From the NCBI RefSeq assembly GCF_019049655.1, contig NZ_JAFMOX010000059.1, forward strand, positions 62,001 through 126,000: DNA of 64,000 bases. Direction: 5' to 3'. Origin of the DNA: Rahnella rivi (GTDB lineage: Bacteria; Pseudomonadota; Gammaproteobacteria; Enterobacterales; Enterobacteriaceae). Both the position numbers and the translations under genes were made by a program. Shown here in pieces: positions 26,083-35,295 of the stretch. The notes below the pieces were generated by a model. That model made no database searches and had not been told where the DNA came from. It saw only the letters and a list, made by a program, of their open reading frames with translations. Each line of letters opens with the position of its first letter. Positions within the stretch are counted from its first letter, which is position 1.

Positions 26083-27753
26083 TCAGAAGGTTTCCCAGTT
26101 ATCCGCCGATCCCGCACGCGCGGTCGCAGGGAGTAACGCGGTTGGCGTCAGCGAACGTGGCGCAAAACCAGACGCCGGTGTGTTGCGCGGTGCATGCCCG
26201 CTTTCTGACGTCGAGAGACGGAAGACAGAGACAGCACGGGTCAGGTTCTCAGACTCCACTTCCAGCGCATGGGTGGAAGACGCGGCCTGCTGAACCAGCG
26301 TGGCGTTTTGCTGCGTCACCTGATCCATCTGCGTCACGGCAATCGATACCTGCTCGATGCCACGGCTTTGCTCATCCGACGCCGAGGCGATTTCGCCCAT
26401 GATGTCGGTGACGCGGGTCACGGCACGCACAATGTCATCCATGGTGTTGCCGGCAGATTCCACCAGTTCAGAACCCTGACTGACGCGGCTGACGGATTCG
26501 TCGATCAGCGCTTTGATCTCTTTTGCGGCCTGCGCACTGCGTTGTGCCAGACTGCGCACCTCGCCGGCCACCACGGCAAACCCGCGCCCTTGCTCGCCCG
26601 CACGGGCGGCTTCGACGGCGGCGTTCAGCGCAAGAATGTTGGTCTGGAAAGCAATGCCGTCAATCACGCTGGTGATGGCACTGATTTTCTTCGAGCTGCC
26701 TGCAATGTCATTCATGGTTTTCACCACGTTGCCGGTCAGTGCGCCGCCTTTTTCTGCGGTATTTGAAGCATCGCGCGCCAGCTGTGTCGCCTGACGGGCG
26801 TTCTCGGCGTTCTGTTTCACCGTCGCGGTGAGCTGCTCCATGCTGGCAGCCGTTTCTTCCAGAGCGGAAGCCTGCTGTTCAGTACGCGCCGATAAATCAG
26901 TGTTTCCCGCAGCAATGCCTTTCAGGCCGGAGAACATGGTGTCTGCGCCGTGACGTACGGTGCGCACGGTATTGGCCAGCGACTGCTGCATCTGTTGCAG
27001 GCTGTCGAGCATCACTTTAATTTCGTAACGGCCTTCGACGGTGATCGGTGCCGAGATATCTCCCGCACCGATGCGGTCAAAATGACCCCGCATCACGGTC
27101 AGCGGCTGGAACAGAATACGGCGGGTGATCACCAGCGCCAGGGCGGTCAGCAGCACCAGCAGAACCACAATCACCGAGGTGTTGATCATCACGTTCTGGT
27201 AAGACGCCACGGTCTGCTCTTTAGCCTGGTTAAAACGGCCACCGACATACGCGGTGTAATTCCCCACGTCTTTCTGGAACTGATCCTGGTATTTCTGTGC
27301 CGGGCCGTTAAGGAAGCCCTGCATATCACCGGCGGACAGCATGTCGTTCAGTGACTGCAACATATCGTGCAACTGCTGATAGCTGGCCTTGTTCACCGCC
27401 GTCAGTTCAGCCGCTTTTTCGGTTCTGCGGGGCAGCGCCAGAAACGCGGCGTAAGCATTTTCGGCATTTTTCAGGCTGGCTTTGGCATCTGCCATCAGCT
27501 GCGTGATGTTTTCCTGCGGCTGTTTCAGCGCCAGACGCGTGGCCGCGCGGTTCAGGGTATTACGGGTTTGCAGCAGATAAGACCAGGTCTGGTTGAGCGC
27601 ATCCCGCTGCTCAGTGGTATTGGCAATCTGCTCGAAATTAGTTTTATCCGTGTGGGCGGCGTACAGCGATAAACCGCTGTTGACCAGTTGCATCACAAAA
27701 AACACTAACAACAGTAAAAACATGCAGGTGGACACACGGATGTGCTTAAACAT
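26083..27753 (-). CDS. Methyl-accepting chemotaxis receptor, Tar/Tsr-type, with NWETF tail
   Basis: This 556-residue inner-membrane chemoreceptor has TM1 at about 10-30, a periplasmic four-helix domain containing [14 protein letters not shown] (the Arg-rich amino-acid-binding region of Tar/Tsr), TM2 at about 193-211, a HAMP linker and a signalling hairpin. The invariant tip reads [20 protein letters not shown], then [20 protein letters not shown]. The C-terminus ends SADNWETF, the CheR/CheB docking pentapeptide. It lies downstream of the tsr-like gene in the same direction, with no sigma-28 promoter of its own, so it is probably co-transcribed. Ligand not assignable. Confidence 0.93.
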   Translation of the reverse strand: MFKHIRVSTCMFLLLLVFFVMQLVNSGLSLYAAHTDKTNFEQIANTTEQRDALNQTWSYLLQTRNTLNRAATRLALKQPQENITQLMADAKASLKNAENAYAAFLALPRRTEKAAELTAVNKASYQQLHDMLQSLNDMLSAGDMQGFLNGPAQKYQDQFQKDVGNYTAYVGGRFNQAKEQTVASYQNVMINTSVIVVLLVLLTALALVITRRILFQPLTVMRGHFDRIGAGDISAPITVEGRYEIKVMLDSLQQMQQSLANTVRTVRHGADTMFSGLKGIAAGNTDLSARTEQQASALEETAASMEQLTATVKQNAENARQATQLARDASNTAEKGGALTGNVVKTMNDIAGSSKKISAITSVIDGIAFQTNILALNAAVEAARAGEQGRGFAVVAGEVRSLAQRSAQAAKEIKALIDESVSRVSQGSELVESAGNTMDDIVRAVTRVTDIMGEIASASDEQSRGIEQVSIAVTQMDQVTQQNATLVQQAASSTHALEVESENLTRAVSVFRLSTSESGHAPRNTPASGFAPRSLTPTALLPATARAGSADNWETF

Positions 27754-27767
27754 GGATAACCTCTTTA

Positions 27768-27789
27768 TGTGCCGGCCCTGACCGGCACA
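27768..27789. repeat. Stem-loop between the two receptor genes
   Basis: A perfect 8-base stem (TGTGCCGG with CCGGCACA) and a 6-base loop lie in the 68-base spacer between the receptor genes. No T-run follows on the minus strand, so it is more likely an mRNA processing or stabilising structure than a terminator. Confidence 0.5.
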
Positions 27790-27821
27790 GTATTTCTTAT
27801 AATTATTGCGATGTACGTGGC

Positions 27822-29516
27822 TTAAAAAGTTTCCCAGTTTTCAGACAACTTGCTCTGTGCCGCTCCACCTGTACCGGCCTGAGAACCTGACAGGTTCGGG
27901 GTCAACAAAGGCAGTCTCGTCGAAGACGAAGTCACCGGGCGCACGCTGTTATTGACGGATTGACTCAGTGTGAATACCGCCACAGATTGCGTCAGCAGGC
28001 TCGCCTGCTCTTCCAGCGCCGCCGAGGCGGACGCGGATTCTTCAACCAGTGAGGCGTTCTGCTGCGTCACCCGATCCATTTCGGTAATCGCCTGCGCGAC
28101 CTGCTCAATCCCGCGGCTCTGCTCGTCAGAGGCCGAGGTAATTTCGCCCATGATGTCGGTGACGCGGGTGACCGCATTCACCATGTCATTCATGGTTTCA
28201 CCGGCACTTTCTGCCAGTACCGAGCCGGTATTAATGCGGCTGACAGAATCATCAATCAGCCCTTTAATCTCTTTGGCAGCCTGCGCGCTGCGCTGTGCCA
28301 GGCTGCGAACTTCTCCCGCCACCACCGCAAAACCGCGCCCTTGCTCACCGGCACGCGCTGCTTCAACCGCGGCGTTCAGTGCCAGAATGTTGGTCTGGAA
28401 GGCAATCCCGTCGATCACACCGGTAATATCAGTGATTTTCTTCGAGCTGCTGGCGATGTCGTTCATGGTATCGACGACGTTGGCCACCACTTTGCCGCCC
28501 TTCAGCGCCGTTTCCGATGCGCTCAGCGCCAGCTGGCTGGCCTGACGGGCGTTTTCGGCGTTCTGTTTCACGGTCGCGGTCAACTGCTCCATGCTGGCTG
28601 CGGTTTCTTCCAGTGCTGATGCCTGCTCTTCCGTACGGGAAGAGAGATCGCTGTTACCGGCAGAAATTTCGCTCGCGCCGCTGTAAATCGCATCGGCACC
28701 GTGGCGCACGCCGGAGACAGTTCGAATCAGTTCTTCCTGCATGTACTTGAGACTATCGGCAAGCTGGCCGATTTCATTACGGCTTTTCACCACTATTTCG
28801 TGCGTCAGATCGCCGGTGGCGATTTTACGGATGGTGACGACGATATTTTTCAGCGGATGGATCAGGATGCGCTGAACGCCGACCCAGGCCAGAATGATGA
28901 AAATCGCCAGTACAATCAGTACGGTACCCAGCATCCACATCGCATGCGTGAAGGAACTTTCGCTGACGTGAACCGCCTGGTCATACAAATGGTCGTTCTG
29001 ATCGATATAGGTCACGAACGCTTTTTCGAAATTGTCCTGATACTGCTGCGTCGGCTGTTCGAAGAAATCGTTGATACGGCCAAGGCCGATAAGCTCGATA
29101 AGTTCTGAAAGCGCGTCGTGAAGCACCTGATATTGTTTTTTAGCATCTTCAGCAAACGCCGGGTTCTGGCTGGCATCCGCAGGAATTTTTTGATAATTAG
29201 CAAAATGCTGATCAGCAATTTTCAGATCTTTGGTCGCCGTGTCGATCAGTTCTTTGACCGTCGCGCCGCTGCCCATCTGGTTCGCATCGAGCATGAAACG
29301 GATCCCGGCACGGTTGAGCGTGTTACGGGTTTGCAGAAGGTAAATCCAGCTGGCGTTGAATTCCGCCTGCTGTAAACGAATCTGCTGAGAGGTGGTGAAA
29401 TTGTCTTTGTCCGTCTTTAAGGATTTAAAGAACAGGCCGCCGGATACCAACTGTAAAGCACCGAAGACCATCAGTAAGATCACGATGCCCGTGACCACTT
29501 TCATACGGTTAAACAT
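27822..29516 (-). CDS. tsr: Methyl-accepting chemotaxis receptor, Tsr-like
   Basis: This 564-residue receptor matches Tsr most closely. The periplasmic ligand region reads [18 protein letters not shown] followed by [18 protein letters not shown], which parallels the serine receptor. TM1 lies at about 8-30, TM2 at about 190-212, then HAMP and the conserved signalling hairpin. The C-terminus is LSENWETF with the CheR/CheB docking tail. A near-perfect sigma-28 promoter lies 36-62 bases upstream. The serine assignment rests on resemblance of the binding segment; other amino acids are possible. Confidence 0.9.
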   Translation of the reverse strand: MFNRMKVVTGIVILLMVFGALQLVSGGLFFKSLKTDKDNFTTSQQIRLQQAEFNASWIYLLQTRNTLNRAGIRFMLDANQMGSGATVKELIDTATKDLKIADQHFANYQKIPADASQNPAFAEDAKKQYQVLHDALSELIELIGLGRINDFFEQPTQQYQDNFEKAFVTYIDQNDHLYDQAVHVSESSFTHAMWMLGTVLIVLAIFIILAWVGVQRILIHPLKNIVVTIRKIATGDLTHEIVVKSRNEIGQLADSLKYMQEELIRTVSGVRHGADAIYSGASEISAGNSDLSSRTEEQASALEETAASMEQLTATVKQNAENARQASQLALSASETALKGGKVVANVVDTMNDIASSSKKITDITGVIDGIAFQTNILALNAAVEAARAGEQGRGFAVVAGEVRSLAQRSAQAAKEIKGLIDDSVSRINTGSVLAESAGETMNDMVNAVTRVTDIMGEITSASDEQSRGIEQVAQAITEMDRVTQQNASLVEESASASAALEEQASLLTQSVAVFTLSQSVNNSVRPVTSSSTRLPLLTPNLSGSQAGTGGAAQSKLSENWETF

Positions 29517-29551
29517 GTTGTTCCTTTTTAAATGAGAATTATCTGGAAGGG

Positions 29552-29578
29552 TTATCGGCAGAAATGAGGGGAACTTTA
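29552..29578 (-). promoter_or_regulatory. Sigma-28 (FliA) promoter of the receptor/che operon
   Basis: Read on the minus strand, TAAAGTTC, an 11-base spacer and GCCGATAA match the FliA consensus with one mismatch. The -10 element ends 36 bases before the tsr-like ATG. It should drive tsr, the second receptor and probably cheRBYZ as class III genes. Confidence 0.9.
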
Positions 29579-29708
29579 TGTGAAGGGGATCAGATTTTTT
29601 GGCTAACGCAGGGCACCCTCCCCGGCAGGCTTCAGAGGCCCGGCATCGCGAGCGATAAGATCAGAAAGGACGTCATGGCACAGAGTGTGATTCGGTGGTC
29701 TGAGGAAA

Positions 29709-30302
29709 TTACGCCACCGTGGCGACAAAACTTTTTAACAGGGCAATGCGATGCGCATCAGGGCTGACCATCAGGTCATGGTGGATCATCAGCACCACGG
29801 CTTTTAATAACTCAGTGGTGGTGTCGATGTGTGACAGCGATTTTAACTTATCGATGTCATTGCCGATTTCACGCCCTTTCAGGGACAGGCGTTTATTGGC
29901 CGGACCGCTCGCCAGTTCTGACGTCAGTAAGGTGACCAGCTGCACTGCGGCTTCCGGGTTGGACGCCAGCTGATGAATGTAATATTTCAGCAGTAACGGC
30001 ACGAAATCGGGGGTGGCCCCTAATTCCGCACTGGCAAGATTTAACAAATCAATCATGTGCGCCGGAACACGGCTTTCCACGGCTTTGCGCTGCAACTGCA
30101 GTTGCTTTTTAATAGCAGGCACCGACTGATAAGGGATCACCGCGACGCTGTCGCAGGTCTTACAGACACCCGCGATAATGTTTTTCACGATGCCGCTGCC
30201 GTCATCAAACGGCACATCGCGCAACTGATAGCTGACCAGCCTGAAAGCCTCACACACTCCGCATTCGGCTCTTTCTTCATCCCCTACTTTAACAATAATC
30301 AT
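29709..30302 (-). CDS. Zinc-finger plus ribbon-helix-helix-like protein, candidate antitoxin
   Basis: I do not recognise a named family for the whole 197-residue protein. It has CxxC pairs at residues 14-17 and 47-50, the layout of MqsA/YgiT-type zinc-finger antitoxins. The C-terminal stretch at about 138-178 (RLSLKGREIG, DIDKLKSLSHI, then TTTELLKAVVLMIHHDLM) has the strand-helix-helix pattern of ribbon-helix-helix DNA-binding domains. The ATG at 30302 follows an AAGGGA ribosome site and lies 8 bases after the stop of the small upstream gene. The pairing with a basic protein of about 98 residues, plus a palindrome at the promoter, suggests the antitoxin and repressor of a toxin-antitoxin pair. 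This is inference. Confidence 0.6.
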   Translation of the reverse strand: MIIVKVGDEERAECGVCEAFRLVSYQLRDVPFDDGSGIVKNIIAGVCKTCDSVAVIPYQSVPAIKKQLQLQRKAVESRVPAHMIDLLNLASAELGATPDFVPLLLKYYIHQLASNPEAAVQLVTLLTSELASGPANKRLSLKGREIGNDIDKLKSLSHIDTTTELLKAVVLMIHHDLMVSPDAHRIALLKSFVATVA

Positions 30303-30310
30303 ATTTTCCC

Positions 30311-30607
30311 TTAATGATGAACGCTGATGAAAACACTGTTGGGTTCTGCAAAATACCATTTGATGTACCAGTTAACCCCGGCATACCAGAGGGTAATAAT
30401 GTGGACATCAAGACTGCTGTCCAGATGGTGGCGGCGACTCTGGTAGTGTTGCCCGGTAGCCAGACCGATCACCCTCTCCAGTTCCTGTGACGTCACCTCC
30501 CCCGTGCTTAAAAGATTTTTGAGATGAATTTCACGTCTTACCGCAAACCTGACTTGCCCATTCTTTAAACACGCGATCACCTTCCCTTTGATCTCTTTGA
30601 AACTCAT
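30311..30607 (-). CDS. Small basic protein, candidate toxin of a two-gene module
   Basis: The 98-residue protein starts MSFKEIKGKVIACLKNGQVR and ends in a beta-rich tail (IITLWYAGVNWYIKWYFAEP, then NSVFISVHH). This layout is reminiscent of small RelE/MqsR-fold or DUF4258-type toxins, which often pair with YgiT-type zinc-finger partners; no family can be assigned with certainty. It is positively charged and His/Arg-rich in the centre (HYQSRRHHLD). It is the first gene of the pair, preceded by a GAGG ribosome site and a strong palindrome that overlaps the predicted transcription start. Confidence 0.55.
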   Translation of the reverse strand: MSFKEIKGKVIACLKNGQVRFAVRREIHLKNLLSTGEVTSQELERVIGLATGQHYQSRRHHLDSSLDVHIITLWYAGVNWYIKWYFAEPNSVFISVHH

Positions 30608-30618
30608 GCCGCCTCAAT

Positions 30619-30636
30619 GTACGCCACGTGTCGTAC
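30619..30636. promoter_or_regulatory. Palindromic operator candidate of the toxin-antitoxin-like module
   Basis: An 18-base near-perfect palindrome (GTACG-N-CACGTG-N-CGTAC) lies 12 bases upstream of the first gene of the module. A GATAAT -10-like hexamer is found on the minus strand at 30645-30650, so the palindrome covers the expected start point and early leader. This is where an autorepressing antitoxin would bind. No good -35 element was found. Confidence 0.5.
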
Positions 30637-30804
30637 TTAATCAAATTATCATTTTGCCCACGTATATTTGCGTGAAGCCCCGTCCCACCGGGCTATCACG
30701 CCATAACTCGCAAAAAGATGCTCAGATAAAATGATGAATTTTCAGGCAACTGGAAGGTGTTACGCAAAAACGTGCTGCACGAGATGCAACACGGATGTTT
30801 AGGG

Positions 30805-32280
30805 TCAGTACGGCTCGCAGGATGCGCTTTTGCGCCGCCCCCTGACGTTAAACAGCAAATAACTCGCCACTGCCAGCACCCAGACCCCGGCTGCGCCATA
30901 GAGTAGAATGCCTGCAAACCCTTGCGTCAGGGCCTGTTCAACCTGCCCGCGGTGCAGGGTTTCTACGGCAGAACCTCCTGCGATACGCCCGGCCAGTGAA
31001 GAGATATCTGTTGCCGCTGGCATGGATCCTTTCAGGCTCGCCGCAATTCCCGCCACCAGCAGGCTGCCCATCAGGGCAATGTTGACGGAAAGCGTGATAA
31101 GCCGTGCGCTGATATCAATGCCCGAGGCCATTCCCGCCCGGTTTGCCGCAACGGAACCGGTGGTGGTGTTGGTTACCGGCGTATTAGTCAACCCGAGAGC
31201 GATACCTGCCAGCAGCGCACCTGGCATCAAACTCATGTGATGCACCACGGCGATTTGCATCAGAATAAAACCTGCGCCGATGGCGAATAATCCCAGCGGG
31301 ATCAGACGTGACGCGCCAAAACGGGTGGTCAGCTTTTCACCCAACGGCGGCATCAGCAACGTGGGCAACGTGTAAGCCAGCAGTGCCAGGCCGGTGGCAA
31401 CGCTGCCATACCCCAGCCCGGCCTGGTAGTACACCGGCAGGTAAATCATCAGCGGCCAGAAGCTGAAGTTCATCCCCACCGATCCCATCAGCGCACCGGA
31501 AAATGCCCGCACGCGGAAGACTGAAAAATCGAACATCGGATGCGCATGGCGTTTTTCAATCCAGATGAACAGGGCAGCGCTGACCGCGGTGATCAGCATC
31601 ACGGCGCGCGCGATGACGCTGTGCCAGCCCAGGCTGCCGCCCTGCGTGATGAGATACGTCGCGCCCATCACCGTCAGCGATAACGTGACAAGCCCGCCGA
31701 GATCCAGTTTTTTAGCCTGCGTGTCGCGGGATTCCACCACGTTTTTCAGCGCCAGAATCAGCGTCAGTAATGCGATAAACCCGTGTACCAGAAACACCCA
31801 TTGCCAGCTCAGCCACGCCACTAACATGCCGCCGACGATCGGCCCGAAGCCCAGCCCTAAACCGAAGGTGATCCCCCAGGCGGCAAAAGCGCGGCTGCGC
31901 GCTTTCCCTTGCGGAAACTGGGATGACAGTATCGCAATCAGGCAGGTCAGCATCGCGCCGCCGCTCAGCCCTTGTAAAAACCGCCCGACGATAAGCCACG
32001 GCGCAGTGGACGCCAGCCCGCACATCAGAGACGTGACCCCGAAGGCGAAAATGCTGAGGATGAAAACGCGCTTACGCCCGTATTTGTCCGCCAGTGTACC
32101 GGTGGCCATCAGCACCGTGGTGCAGGCCAGCGTGTAGGCATTCATGATCCACTGCAACTCCCTGAAGCTCGCGTGCATCTCCTTTTCGAGCACCGGCAAA
32201 ATCACCGGCACGCTGGAGATTTCCAGCCCTGACATCAGCGCGGCAAGACAAACCGCCATCAGTGCCAACATGTTTTTCAT
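30805..32280 (-). CDS. MFS multidrug-type transporter, DHA2 (EmrB/QacA) family
   Basis: This 491-residue integral membrane protein has about 14 predicted helices. It carries the DHA2 motif C-like GPIVGGMLVAWLSWQWVFLV and the motif A stretch GTLADKYGRKRVFILSI after helix 2. The N-terminal helix 1 region is MSGLEISSVPVILP, replacing the common LDxTIVNVALP with an Asp-to-Glu change. It presumably exports drugs or metabolites by proton antiport. The frame is open to 32373, but the ATG at 32280 begins right before helix 1. It is divergent from the FtrA-like regulator 116 bases away, its likely controller. Confidence 0.9.
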   Translation of the reverse strand: MKNMLALMAVCLAALMSGLEISSVPVILPVLEKEMHASFRELQWIMNAYTLACTTVLMATGTLADKYGRKRVFILSIFAFGVTSLMCGLASTAPWLIVGRFLQGLSGGAMLTCLIAILSSQFPQGKARSRAFAAWGITFGLGLGFGPIVGGMLVAWLSWQWVFLVHGFIALLTLILALKNVVESRDTQAKKLDLGGLVTLSLTVMGATYLITQGGSLGWHSVIARAVMLITAVSAALFIWIEKRHAHPMFDFSVFRVRAFSGALMGSVGMNFSFWPLMIYLPVYYQAGLGYGSVATGLALLAYTLPTLLMPPLGEKLTTRFGASRLIPLGLFAIGAGFILMQIAVVHHMSLMPGALLAGIALGLTNTPVTNTTTGSVAANRAGMASGIDISARLITLSVNIALMGSLLVAGIAASLKGSMPAATDISSLAGRIAGGSAVETLHRGQVEQALTQGFAGILLYGAAGVWVLAVASYLLFNVRGRRKSASCEPY

Positions 32281-32396
32281 ATCTGGTCCCTGCAAAACGT
32301 TAAGAGAGTGCCAGCATGGAAGATTGGCGGCGTGCTGGAAATCCATCCGGATGCCATGTATCGTCAAGATCATGCCAAAATCACCGGTAACCCATC

Positions 32397-33407
32397 ATGC
32401 GCATTACTTCCCCTTCTCCGCTCCCTGCCCGCTCGCCCGCGCCCCTGAACCGGCGTCTGGTGTTGCTGGCCTATGAGTGCCTGTGTACGTTCGAGTTCGG
32501 TATTGCGGTTGAAGCTTTCGGGCGGGCCGACGATGTTTTTGGCGAGCCTTTGTATGACCTGTGTGTCGCTTCGGTGGAAGAAGGCACTTTCGGCGCGCAG
32601 GGCGGCGTCCGGCTGGTGGTCGATGGCGGGCTGGAACTGCTGGAGGATGCAGGTACGATCGTGATCCCCGGCTGGCGAAGTGTTCACGAACCGGCGTCAG
32701 AGGCGCTCATCATCGCGTTGCAAAAAGCGCACCGCAACGGCACGCGCATTGTCTCGATCTGCGCAGGCAGCTTTGTGCTCGGCGCAGCGGGACTGCTCGA
32801 TGGCAAACGCGCTACCGCGCACTGGAACAGTACGGAAATTCTGGCGCAGCGCTTTCCTGAGGTGCAGGTCGAACACGGGATGATTTACGTGGATGAAGGC
32901 AGCATTATTACGTCTGCCGGCGGCGCGGCGGGTGTCGATTTGTGTCTGCATCTGATCCGTCGTGATTACGGTATTGAAGTTGCCAACCGCACGGCGCGCC
33001 GCATGGTGACGCCGCCGCTGCGTGAAGGCAATCAGGCGCAGCTGATTCAGCAACCCGTTCCACGGCGTCAGACCAAAAATCTCGCCCCGCTGCTGGACGA
33101 TTTACGCAGTCATCTCAATACGCCGCTGGTGATTGAACAGCTCGCCGCACAAGCCGGTATGAGCCGCCGGACTTTCCTGCGGCGTTTTCACGATGCAACA
33201 GGCACTACGCCCGGCGAATGGATGCTGAGCGTCCGGCTGGAAAAGGCCTGTGCGCTGCTGGAAAACGGTACATTAAGCATTGATCGCGTCGCCGAACAAG
33301 CCGGTTTTGGATCACCGGAAACCCTGCGCCATCACTTCCGCCAGCGTCTCGACACCACCCCGACGAAGTGGCGCAAAGCCTTCATTGAAAGGCGCATGGC
33401 GGGCTAA
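32397..33407 (+). CDS. GlxA/FtrA-type AraC-family transcriptional regulator
   Basis: The 336-residue regulator has an N-terminal DJ-1/PfpI-like domain (VLLAYECLCTFEFGIAVEAF, VIPGWRS, then IVSICAGSFVLGAAGLLDGK) and a C-terminal AraC/XylS domain with two helix-turn-helix motifs (VIEQLAAQAGMSRRTFLRRF and IDRVAEQAGFGSPETLRHHF). The early CTFEFG..VE.F pattern and LYDLCVASVEEG fit the FtrA branch. It is divergent from the MFS transporter gene, with a spacer of 116 bases. It most likely regulates that gene; the effector is unknown. Confidence 0.88.
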   Translation: MRITSPSPLPARSPAPLNRRLVLLAYECLCTFEFGIAVEAFGRADDVFGEPLYDLCVASVEEGTFGAQGGVRLVVDGGLELLEDAGTIVIPGWRSVHEPASEALIIALQKAHRNGTRIVSICAGSFVLGAAGLLDGKRATAHWNSTEILAQRFPEVQVEHGMIYVDEGSIITSAGGAAGVDLCLHLIRRDYGIEVANRTARRMVTPPLREGNQAQLIQQPVPRRQTKNLAPLLDDLRSHLNTPLVIEQLAAQAGMSRRTFLRRFHDATGTTPGEWMLSVRLEKACALLENGTLSIDRVAEQAGFGSPETLRHHFRQRLDTTPTKWRKAFIERRMAG

Positions 33408-33929
33408 CGTGGCAGGCGGTGCGGGAGTTTTTGAGCTGCTTGTGCGGCAGTGAACTGTTCAATTGTGAGGGTTGGGTATTGAACGGCAAAAGATTAACGC
33501 TGTTCGGTGGGAAATACCCTCTTTTTTAGGGGTGTTTGTGACACAAAATTTCAATGGGTTAGCGAAGGCACGGAAAAGAAGGTATCGCTGAGAAGCCCTT
33601 AATACCCTACCCCAATCCTTCGCAGGAGAGGCAAAAACGGGTGGGATTTTACAAACGGACTGCCATCAATCATCACCTGCATAAATGCACCGCGGTTATT
33701 ATAAATTTGGGATCGGAATATTATTGATTCTCATTTATCTGAAAAATGCAACCTGCTAATAACCTTTACGCTCCGTTAATACAACATATAAAAATCTCAG
33801 TCCTCACATAGTTCAACGCCGGGTAAACCATCTGCTTTAATAACTAATAATAGTAAGTGGTCGGATTTGTAAAAAAACCGATAAGTCAGAAGATGTGATT
33901 TCACTTCCTTATTATCAATATGAGTTATT
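33408..33929. other. Non-coding AT-rich spacer before the Bor-like gene
   Basis: This 522-base stretch contains no credible gene. The composition shifts from mixed to AT-rich at about 33650, and the last 280 bases resemble the AT-rich Bor-like gene that follows. A TATTGATTCTCATTTAT segment near 33720 is only loosely like a Fur box and is not claimed. Confidence 0.5.
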
Positions 33930-34220
33930 ATGAAAAAATTAATTATTGCGGCTGTCGCTGCAACGGTATTATCAGGGTGTGCTCAACAGACATTTAACTT
34001 AAGAGATGATATTGCAGAACAACCTGCTCATGTCACCAAGCAAGCTTTCTTCGTCAATGGTATTGGGCAGGAACAGACCATAGATGCAGCGAAGATTTGT
34101 GGTGGCGCAAATAAAGTTGTTCGTACAGAAGTTCAGGAATCAGGTATGGATGTATTCCTGCATGTTGTAAGCTTAGGTATATATACACCTCGCGAAGCAC
34201 GCGTTTATTGCGCGAAATAG
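33930..34220 (+). CDS. Bor-family outer-membrane lipoprotein
   Basis: The 96-residue product has a lipoprotein signal peptide with LSGC lipobox (Cys17). The body closely follows the lambda Bor/Iss pattern: CAQQTFNL, FFVNGIGQEQTIDAAKICGG, then LGIYTPREARVYC with a final Cys. Bor-family proteins are phage-encoded lipoproteins linked to serum survival in E. coli. Here the gene stands alone with no other phage gene nearby and lies in AT-rich surroundings, which suggests acquisition and retention. A terminator follows at 34244-34284. Confidence 0.88.
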   Translation: MKKLIIAAVAATVLSGCAQQTFNLRDDIAEQPAHVTKQAFFVNGIGQEQTIDAAKICGGANKVVRTEVQESGMDVFLHVVSLGIYTPREARVYCAK

Positions 34221-34243
34221 TTATTAAAGATAATTTTCATTAA

Positions 34244-34284
34244 AGCCTGCTGTCATTCACATTGATTACCAGTAGGCTCTTTTT
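34244..34284 (+). terminator. Terminator after the Bor-like gene
   Basis: AGCCTGCTG and CAGTAGGCT form a 9-base stem with one G-T pair, followed by CTTTTT on the plus strand, 24 bases past the stop codon. This is a plausible intrinsic terminator despite its 17-base loop. Confidence 0.65.
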
Positions 34285-34700
34285 AACAATGCAACGAGAT
34301 TATTGTAATAACTCCCTATTCTCCTCAAAAATTTCATTAATTCTCTTTTCATCCATTTTTAATTATCCGTTAATCTTCCACTGTCTATGGAATTCAGCAA
34401 TCTTGCCCGGCGGGTATTGGATCATTCGGTCATTTCTGTGGAATTGTTTTGATTTTTAAATCGCGACTGGCGTACTCAAAAATCTTGCTTAACGGAGTGG
34501 CCTGAAGACCAGAGGTTTCAGGGCCGGGAGAAGGAACCGCGAAGCGGCAAGATTTTGCGCCACACGCGGTAGTTGCAGGACATGGCCCTCGTGCCTGCGA
34601 CAGCGCGAAGAAGAAAAACGCAGGATTGTTAAGGGGCGCGTTTACGCCCCTTAACCCGGTGTGGGCCAGCGCCCACGACCTTGACGTTAATGAACGAAAA
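34285..34700. other. Spacer between the Bor-like gene and cheW
   Basis: No gene is seen. The first 175 bases are AT-rich. From about 34480 to 34680 the composition becomes GC-rich, with many small inverted repeats (for example CCGCGAAGCGG at about 34537) and a strong hairpin at 34628-34655. This segment looks like a structured intergenic repeat or RNA, perhaps also the end of the cheW transcript. Confidence 0.4.
34628..34655. repeat. Strong hairpin downstream of cheW
   Basis: GTTAAGGGGCG and CGCCCCTTAAC form a perfect 11-base stem around a 6-base loop, 46 bases beyond the cheW stop. No T-run follows on either strand, so it is not a classic terminator. It may still act as a 3' end or be part of a dispersed repeat. 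Confidence 0.55.
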
Positions 34701-35198
34701 TCAAATTTTCGTCACGCTATCCACTAACGCCATCTCTTCACTGCTCAGCAGCTTCTCAATATCCACCAGAATCAACATACGGTCACCCAGAGAACCTAAC
34801 CCGGTCAGGTATTCGGTTGACATGGTCACTGCAAATTCTGGTGCGGGACGGATCTGATCTTGCGTTAACGACAGCACGTCGGATACGCCGTCAACCACAA
34901 TACCCACCACGCGGTTTTCGAAGTTGAGGACGATCACTACGGTGTTTTCATTGTAGATCACGTCTTCCTGCGCGAACTTCACCCGCAGGTCGAGAATGGG
35001 TACGATGACGCCACGCAGGTTGGTGACACCTTTAATGAACGCCGGGGTGTTCGCAATACGGGTGACCTGATCGTAACCGCGGATTTCCTGCACTTTCAGG
35101 ATATCGATGCCGTATTCTTCGTCGCCCAGGGTAAAGATCAGGAACTCCTGTCCTACCGTTTCGCCCGCAATTTTTGCCACAGTTGCAAGTCCTGCCAT
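34701..35198 (-). CDS. cheW: Chemotaxis coupling protein CheW
   Basis: CheW links receptors to CheA. The 165-residue protein has the CheW fold motifs [38 protein letters not shown] and [13 protein letters not shown], and ends [18 protein letters not shown], as in enterobacterial CheW. The frame opens with a GTG at 35207, but the ATG at 35198, served by AAGG about nine bases upstream, matches the family start. It follows cheA in the motAB-cheAW operon. Confidence 0.97.
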   Translation of the reverse strand: MAGLATVAKIAGETVGQEFLIFTLGDEEYGIDILKVQEIRGYDQVTRIANTPAFIKGVTNLRGVIVPILDLRVKFAQEDVIYNENTVVIVLNFENRVVGIVVDGVSDVLSLTQDQIRPAPEFAVTMSTEYLTGLGSLGDRMLILVDIEKLLSSEEMALVDSVTKI

Positions 35199-35295
35199 GT
35201 TGTTCACCTTAAATCAGCCTGAGTTTTTACGCCCGGTGGCCGTCACCTGACGGGCCAGCCACCGGCGGTTTTGCATGCTTTTATTGTTAATCACA

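Noticed and set aside
26300..28700. Long near-identical stretches in the two receptor genes
   Set aside because: They code for the conserved signalling hairpin of methyl-accepting proteins; this is paralogy, not an insertion or duplication artefact.
30672..30699. Stem-loop (AGCCC/GGGCT with outer GTGA/TCAC) beyond the MFS gene
   Set aside because: No T-run follows on the minus strand, so there is not enough support for a terminator.
33710..33735. Fur-box-like sequence upstream of the Bor-like gene
   Set aside because: Only about 11 of 19 bases fit the consensus by eye and the region is AT-rich, so chance matches are likely.
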